A stretch of DNA of 64,000 nt from Amycolatopsis nigrescens CSC17Ta-90 (lineage in GTDB: Bacteria > Actinomycetota > Actinomycetes > Mycobacteriales > Pseudonocardiaceae): positions 4,650,157 through 4,714,156 of the forward strand of contig NZ_ARVW01000001.1 in the NCBI RefSeq assembly GCF_000384315.1, given 5' to 3'. A program made the position numbers and the translations under genes. Of the stretch, positions 60,123 to 64,000 are shown in pieces; the first letter of the stretch is position 1; each line of letters begins with the position of its first letter. Under the pieces are notes generated by a model. It was given only the letters and a program-made list of their open reading frames with translations, did no database searches and had not been told where the DNA came from.

Positions 60123-61154
60123 GTGATCACTGTTGAAAACCTGAGCAAGTCCTTCCCCAGCAACGGTTCCAACGGGGCCGCCGGTTCCCCGGTGCTCGCC
60201 CTGCGGGACGTGAACATCGACGTCGACGCCGGCGCCTTGTACGGCGTGGTCGGCCCGGCCGGCTCCGGCAAGTCCACCCTCGCCCGCTGCGTCGCACTGC
60301 AGGAGCGCCCGGACCGCGGCATCGTCCGGTTGGACGGGCTGAACACCGGCACCCTGGACGGCCGGCGGCTCCGCGAGGTGCGCCGGCAGGTGGCCGTGGT
60401 GGACGCCAAGCCCGAGCTGTACGGCGAGCGCACCGTGGCCGGCAACGTGGCGGCCCCGCTGGAGCAGCTCGGCCTGGACGGGCCGCAGCGCCGCAGCCGG
60501 GTCGGCAACCTGCTCGACCTGGTCGGCCTGACCCAGCGCGCCGCACAGCGGCTCAGCGAGCTGACCGACGGCCAGCTGCGCCGGGTCGCAGTGGCAAGGG
60601 CGCTGGCCACCGGGCCCGCGGTACTGCTCGCGGACGACCCGACCGGCGGCGTGCGGGCCGAAGAGTCCGGCGCGGTGCTCACCGTGCTGGACCGGGCGCG
60701 CGCCGAGCTGGGGGTGACCGTGCTGGTCACCACGCCGGACCCGAGCGTGGTCCGGCGGGTCTGCGACGACGTCGCGGTGCTGGAGGAGGGCAGCCTGCTC
60801 GAGCGCGGCAAGGTGCTCGAGCTGGTGGCTGACCCGGCCAGCCGGACCGCACAGGCGCTGCTGCCCGCGATCGAGACCGGCCGCGGCCAGTCCGCCCGCT
60901 ACGACCGCGCGGTGGACGTGGTGCTGATCGGCTTCGCCGCGGTCGGCGCGCTGCTGCCAGAGGCGGCCGCCAGGTTCGACGTCGAGCTTGCCACCATCGG
61001 CGGCGGGCTGACCAGGGTGGGCGACACCCCGGTGGCCCGGTTCCGGGTCGGCGTGCGCGGCCAGCTGGCCGACACCGCACTGGCCTGGATCGCCGAGCGC
61101 GGCGGATATGTCACGCACACCGCGCGCGGCCCGCAGGGTGTGGCGGCCGCCTGA
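60123..61154 (+). CDS. MetN-like protein with NIL domain and degenerate ATPase motifs
   Basis: About 343 residues aligning along the methionine importer ATPase MetN, including the C-terminal NIL domain (FDVELATIGGGLTRVGDTPV; DTALAWIAERGGYV) that binds methionine. Walker A is intact (GPAGSGKST). The Q-loop Gln is Asp94, the signature is LTDGQ, Walker B ends ADDPTGG (catalytic Glu to Asp172) and the H-loop His is Thr204. No metI or metQ follows. It may be a regulator or sensor rather than a transporter engine. GTG 60123 gives the usual MetN start; an in-frame GTG at 60069 would add a Cys-rich segment (GCCAC). A SAM-I riboswitch and leader ORF lie upstream. Confidence 0.85.
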   Translation: MITVENLSKSFPSNGSNGAAGSPVLALRDVNIDVDAGALYGVVGPAGSGKSTLARCVALQERPDRGIVRLDGLNTGTLDGRRLREVRRQVAVVDAKPELYGERTVAGNVAAPLEQLGLDGPQRRSRVGNLLDLVGLTQRAAQRLSELTDGQLRRVAVARALATGPAVLLADDPTGGVRAEESGAVLTVLDRARAELGVTVLVTTPDPSVVRRVCDDVAVLEEGSLLERGKVLELVADPASRTAQALLPAIETGRGQSARYDRAVDVVLIGFAAVGALLPEAAARFDVELATIGGGLTRVGDTPVARFRVGVRGQLADTALAWIAERGGYVTHTARGPQGVAAA

Positions 61155-61192
61155 GATGGGGGCATGCGAGGCTTTTTGCGCATGTCCCCATC
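61155..61192. terminator. Hairpin terminator after the metN-like gene
   Basis: GATGGGGGCATGCG (61155-61168) pairs with CGCATGTCCCCATC (61179-61192) with one mismatch; the loop AGGCTTTTTG is T-rich. It begins at the gene's last base. The same element occurs inverted near 45158. Confidence 0.85.
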
Positions 61193-61279
61193 GATCGGGT
61201 GCGGGTGTCCCGCAAGATCCTGAGGGGCCTACGCTGGCTTCTTCGCAAGCGGTGCGACGGGGCAACGTAGGCTGGTCAC

Positions 61280-62242
61280 GTGCTCGCCGTCGTACCGCCA
61301 CCAGTTACCGTCCGGGTGCCGTCGAAGATCAACCTGCACCTTTCCGTCGGCGACCCGCGTAAAGACGGGTTCCACGAGCTGACCACGGTGTTCCACGCGC
61401 TGTCGCTGACCGACGAGGTCACCGTCGCGGCCACCGACGACCCCGGGGTCGAGGTGTACGGCGAGGGTGAGGGTTCGGTGCCCACCGGGGCCAACAACCT
61501 GGCCTGGCGCGCGGTGCAGGCGCTGGCCGCGCACGTCGGCAGGGCGGGTGACGAGCAGAAGGTGCGCGTGGTGCTGCGCAAGGGCATCCCGGTCGCCGGC
61601 GGGATGGCGGGCGGCAGCGCGGACGCGGCTGGCACCCTGGTCGGCCTTGCCTCGCTGTGGAAGCTGGAGATCAGCCGCGACGAGCTGGCCCAGGTGGCCG
61701 CGAAGCTGGGCAGCGACGTGCCGTTCGCGCTCTACGGCGGCACTGCGCTCGGCACCGGGCGCGGCGAGCAGCTGGTGCCGGTGCTTTCGCGGCACACCTT
61801 CCACTGGGTGCTCGCGCTCGACCAGCGCGGCCTTTCCACGCCGAGGGTGTACGGCGAGCTGGACCGGCTTCGCGCGGACGGCGACCCGCCCCGGGTCGGT
61901 TCGCACGCCCCGGTGGTGGAGGCGCTGGCCTCCGGCGACCCGCGTCAGCTCGCCCTGCTGCTCGGTAACGATCTGCAGGCCGCCGCGGTGTCGCTGCGTC
62001 CGGGGCTGCGGCGCACGCTGCGGGCCGGGGTGAACGCCGGCGCGCTGGCCGGCACGGTCTCCGGCTCCGGCCCGACCTGCGCCTTCCTCTGCGCCGACGC
62101 GGAGTCCGCGCTGGAGGTCGCGGCCGAGCTGGCCGGTGCCGGGGTCTGCCGGACGGTACGGGTCGCGCACGGCCCGGTGCCCGGTGCCAGGCCGGTCGGT
62201 GGTGACGACCCCCGCCCGGCGCCGCCGCAGGTGCACGCGTGA
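61280..62242 (+). CDS. ispE: 4-diphosphocytidyl-2-C-methyl-D-erythritol kinase
   Basis: A 320-residue GHMP kinase of the MEP isoprenoid pathway. The substrate motif is [20 protein letters not shown], with the catalytic Lys/Asp region; the GHMP phosphate loop is [20 protein letters not shown]; motif 3 is [14 protein letters not shown]. The start at GTG 61280 puts the PSKINL motif at the expected position. It stands alone between a terminator and the ABC-F gene. The order ksgA - (metN-like) - ispE - ABC-F shows the metN-like gene inserted in a conserved actinobacterial ksgA-ispE pair. Confidence 0.96.
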   Translation: MLAVVPPPVTVRVPSKINLHLSVGDPRKDGFHELTTVFHALSLTDEVTVAATDDPGVEVYGEGEGSVPTGANNLAWRAVQALAAHVGRAGDEQKVRVVLRKGIPVAGGMAGGSADAAGTLVGLASLWKLEISRDELAQVAAKLGSDVPFALYGGTALGTGRGEQLVPVLSRHTFHWVLALDQRGLSTPRVYGELDRLRADGDPPRVGSHAPVVEALASGDPRQLALLLGNDLQAAAVSLRPGLRRTLRAGVNAGALAGTVSGSGPTCAFLCADAESALEVAAELAGAGVCRTVRVAHGPVPGARPVGGDDPRPAPPQVHA

Positions 62243-62298
62243 GCCGTCCCACCATTAGTCCTTTGTGGACATTGAGAAGCATTGAGGGGCTCGCCTAG

Positions 62299-64000
62299 AT
62301 GGTCAACCTGGTCAACCTGGAGTCGGTGAGCAAGTCATACGGGGTCCGGCCGCTGCTCGACTCGGTCTCGCTCGGGGTCGGTGAGGGCGACCGGATCGGC
62401 GTGGTCGGGCTCAACGGGGGCGGCAAGACCACCCTGCTCGAAGTGCTCGCCGGGATCGCGCCGGTGGACGACGGCCGGGTCAGCCGGGTCGGCGGGCTGC
62501 GGATGGCGGTAGTCACCCAGCGCACCGAGCTGCCCGCCGGCAGCACGGTCCGCGAGGCCGCCCTGTCCGCATACGGGGCCGAGCACGAGTGGGCCGCGGA
62601 CGCCCGCGTTCGCTCCATTGTGGACGGACTGGGGTTGTCCGGGCTCGGCCTGGATTCACCGACCGGTTCCCTGTCCGGCGGCGAGCGCCGCCGGGTGGCG
62701 CTGGCCGCCGCGCTGGTGGCCGAACTGGACCTGATCGTGCTGGACGAGCCGACCAACCACCTGGACATCGAGGGGGTGCGCTGGCTGGCCGATCACCTGC
62801 TGGCCCGCCGGGTCGCGCTGGTGGTGGTCACGCACGACCGCTGGTTCCTGGACACCGTCTGCGGACGCACCTGGGAGGTTGTCGGGGGGCGGGTCGAACA
62901 GTACGAAGGCGGTTACGCCGACTGGGTTTTCGCCAGGGCCGAGCGTGCGCGGCTGGCCGCCACCCTGGAGGAGAAGCGGCAGAACCTGGCGCGCAAGGAG
63001 CTCGCTTGGTTGCAGCGCGGTGCCAAGGCGAGGACGTCCAAGCCCCGCTACCGGATCGAGGCCGCCGAGGCGCTGATCTCGGACGTCCCGCCGCCGCGGG
63101 ATTCGGTGGAGCTGATGAGCTTCGCCCGTCGCCGGCTCGGCAAGACCGTGCTCGAACTCGAGGACGTGTCGCTGGCCGCGGGCGAGAAGTCGTTGCTGGA
63201 CAAGGAAACCTGGCGGATCGGCCCCGGGGACCGGATCGGGCTGGTCGGGGTGAACGGCTCCGGCAAGACGACCCTGCTCAAGACGCTCGCGGGCGAGGCG
63301 GAACCGGTGTCCGGCAGGCGGATCCAGGGCAAGACGGTGCGGCTCGCGCACCTGACCCAGGAACTCGAAGACCTGCCCGGCGAGTTGCGGCTGCTTCAGG
63401 CCGTCGAAGAGATCGCCGGCCGGGTGGTGCTCGGCAAACAGGAGCTGTCCGCCTCGCAGCTCGCCGAGAAGCTGGGTTTCCCGCCGGCCAGGCAGTGGAC
63501 CCCGGTGGAGGACCTCTCCGGTGGCGAGCGCCGCCGCCTGCAGCTGGTGCGGCTGCTGATGGCCGAGCCGAACGTGCTGCTGCTGGACGAGCCGACCAAC
63601 GATCTGGACATCGACACCCTGCAGCAGCTGGAGGATCTGCTCGACTCCTGGCCGGGCACGATGGTGGTCGTCTCGCACGACCGCTATCTGGTCGAGCGGG
63701 TCTGCGACGCGGTGTACGCCCTGTTCGGCGACGGCGGGATCACCCACCTCCCCGGCGGCATCGAGGAGTACCTCCGCCGCCGCGGCAAGGCCGAGCAGGC
63801 GCGTGCCCAGGCGCCGCAGCGTCAGGAGGCCGCCCCGGAGCGGGCGACCGCCAAGGTCAGTGCCGCGGAGAAGCGCGCGGCGAGCAAGGAACTGGCCAAA
63901 CTGGAGCGGAAGCTGGACCAGCTGCACAGCCGGGAGACCAAGCTGCACGACGCGCTGGCCGCGGCGGCGACCGACCCGGCGAAGCTGATCGAGCTCAACA
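62299..64000 (+). CDS. ABC-F family ATPase (C-terminus cut by window edge)
   Basis: At least 567 residues of a soluble tandem ABC ATPase that acts on the ribosome (translation factor or antibiotic-resistance type). The first domain has GLNGGGKTTLLEVLAG, LSGGERRRVALAAALVAELD and LIVLDEPTNHLD; the second has GVNGSGKTTLLKTLAG, LSGGERRRLQLVRLLMAEPN and VLLLDEPTNDLD. A linker helix rich in Arg (FARAERARLAATLEEKRQNL) lies between them. A charged coiled coil begins after the second domain and is cut. This Uup/EttA-like protein is always found next to ispE in actinobacteria, so a housekeeping role is more likely than resistance. Confidence 0.95.
   Translation, partial: MVNLVNLESVSKSYGVRPLLDSVSLGVGEGDRIGVVGLNGGGKTTLLEVLAGIAPVDDGRVSRVGGLRMAVVTQRTELPAGSTVREAALSAYGAEHEWAADARVRSIVDGLGLSGLGLDSPTGSLSGGERRRVALAAALVAELDLIVLDEPTNHLDIEGVRWLADHLLARRVALVVVTHDRWFLDTVCGRTWEVVGGRVEQYEGGYADWVFARAERARLAATLEEKRQNLARKELAWLQRGAKARTSKPRYRIEAAEALISDVPPPRDSVELMSFARRRLGKTVLELEDVSLAAGEKSLLDKETWRIGPGDRIGLVGVNGSGKTTLLKTLAGEAEPVSGRRIQGKTVRLAHLTQELEDLPGELRLLQAVEEIAGRVVLGKQELSASQLAEKLGFPPARQWTPVEDLSGGERRRLQLVRLLMAEPNVLLLDEPTNDLDIDTLQQLEDLLDSWPGTMVVVSHDRYLVERVCDAVYALFGDGGITHLPGGIEEYLRRRGKAEQARAQAPQRQEAAPERATAKVSAAEKRAASKELAKLERKLDQLHSRETKLHDALAAAATDPAKLIELN

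Overview
The window is high-GC DNA from a filamentous-type actinobacterium, most like Pseudonocardiaceae such as Amycolatopsis. That placement is inference. It rests on the codon bias, frequent GTG starts with 4-nt GTGA/ATGA overlaps, an Lsr2 nucleoid protein, a protein O-mannosyltransferase next to rsmI, and the conserved block metG-tatD-rpfB-ksgA-ispE-ABC-F at the right end. No rRNA, tRNA, CRISPR array or intact insertion sequence was seen.

Left end (1-4.6 kb): accessory DNA. A minus-strand, 4-nt-overlapping operon encodes a ParA-type ATPase, a protein with two Rho_N/SAP-like helical repeats, and a RAMA (modified-DNA reader) plus CBS-pair protein that runs off the window. It is followed by broken gene remnants.

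4.6-17.3 kb: the most unusual region. Seven co-directional, largely overlapping genes encode a coiled-coil protein, a four-TM coiled-coil protein, an OmpA-like lipoprotein, a coiled-coil/FHA/dead-ABC protein, a 1082-residue lipoprotein, a TPR-CHAT protease and a TIR protein with a C-terminal ubiquitin-like domain. A convergent gene of unknown function faces them. I read this as an undescribed envelope-to-cytosol sensing or conflict system with two effectors (CHAT and TIR).

17.5-39 kb: a truncated NB-ARC/TPR gene, lsr2, and then mainly exported enzymes and regulators: FAD oxidoreductase, S15 peptidase, PLP decarboxylase, GH29 fucosidase, secreted alpha/beta hydrolase, SGNH hydrolase, two TetR regulators, GlxA-type regulator, MOSC protein, GH20 hexosaminidase with a DasR-like site, and a propionyl-CoA synthetase. 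A decayed DUF222/HNH gene lies at 25.3-26.1 kb.

39.2-45.1 kb: a second unusual cluster. A three-gene minus-strand operon is flanked by two paralogous small membrane proteins and followed by a membrane-first Ser/Thr kinase. Two adjacent products share a Gly/Asn-rich motif resembling bacterial amyloid signalling sequences, encoded by an identical 59-nt repeat.

45.2-64 kb: housekeeping genes (pmt, rsmI, pabB, metG, tatD, rpfB, ksgA, ispE, ABC-F) plus a DrrAB-type exporter with its PadR regulator. A SAM-I riboswitch controls a Cys-containing leader ORF upstream of an orphan MetN paralogue that has lost most catalytic motifs. Two families of dispersed hairpin repeats occur here.
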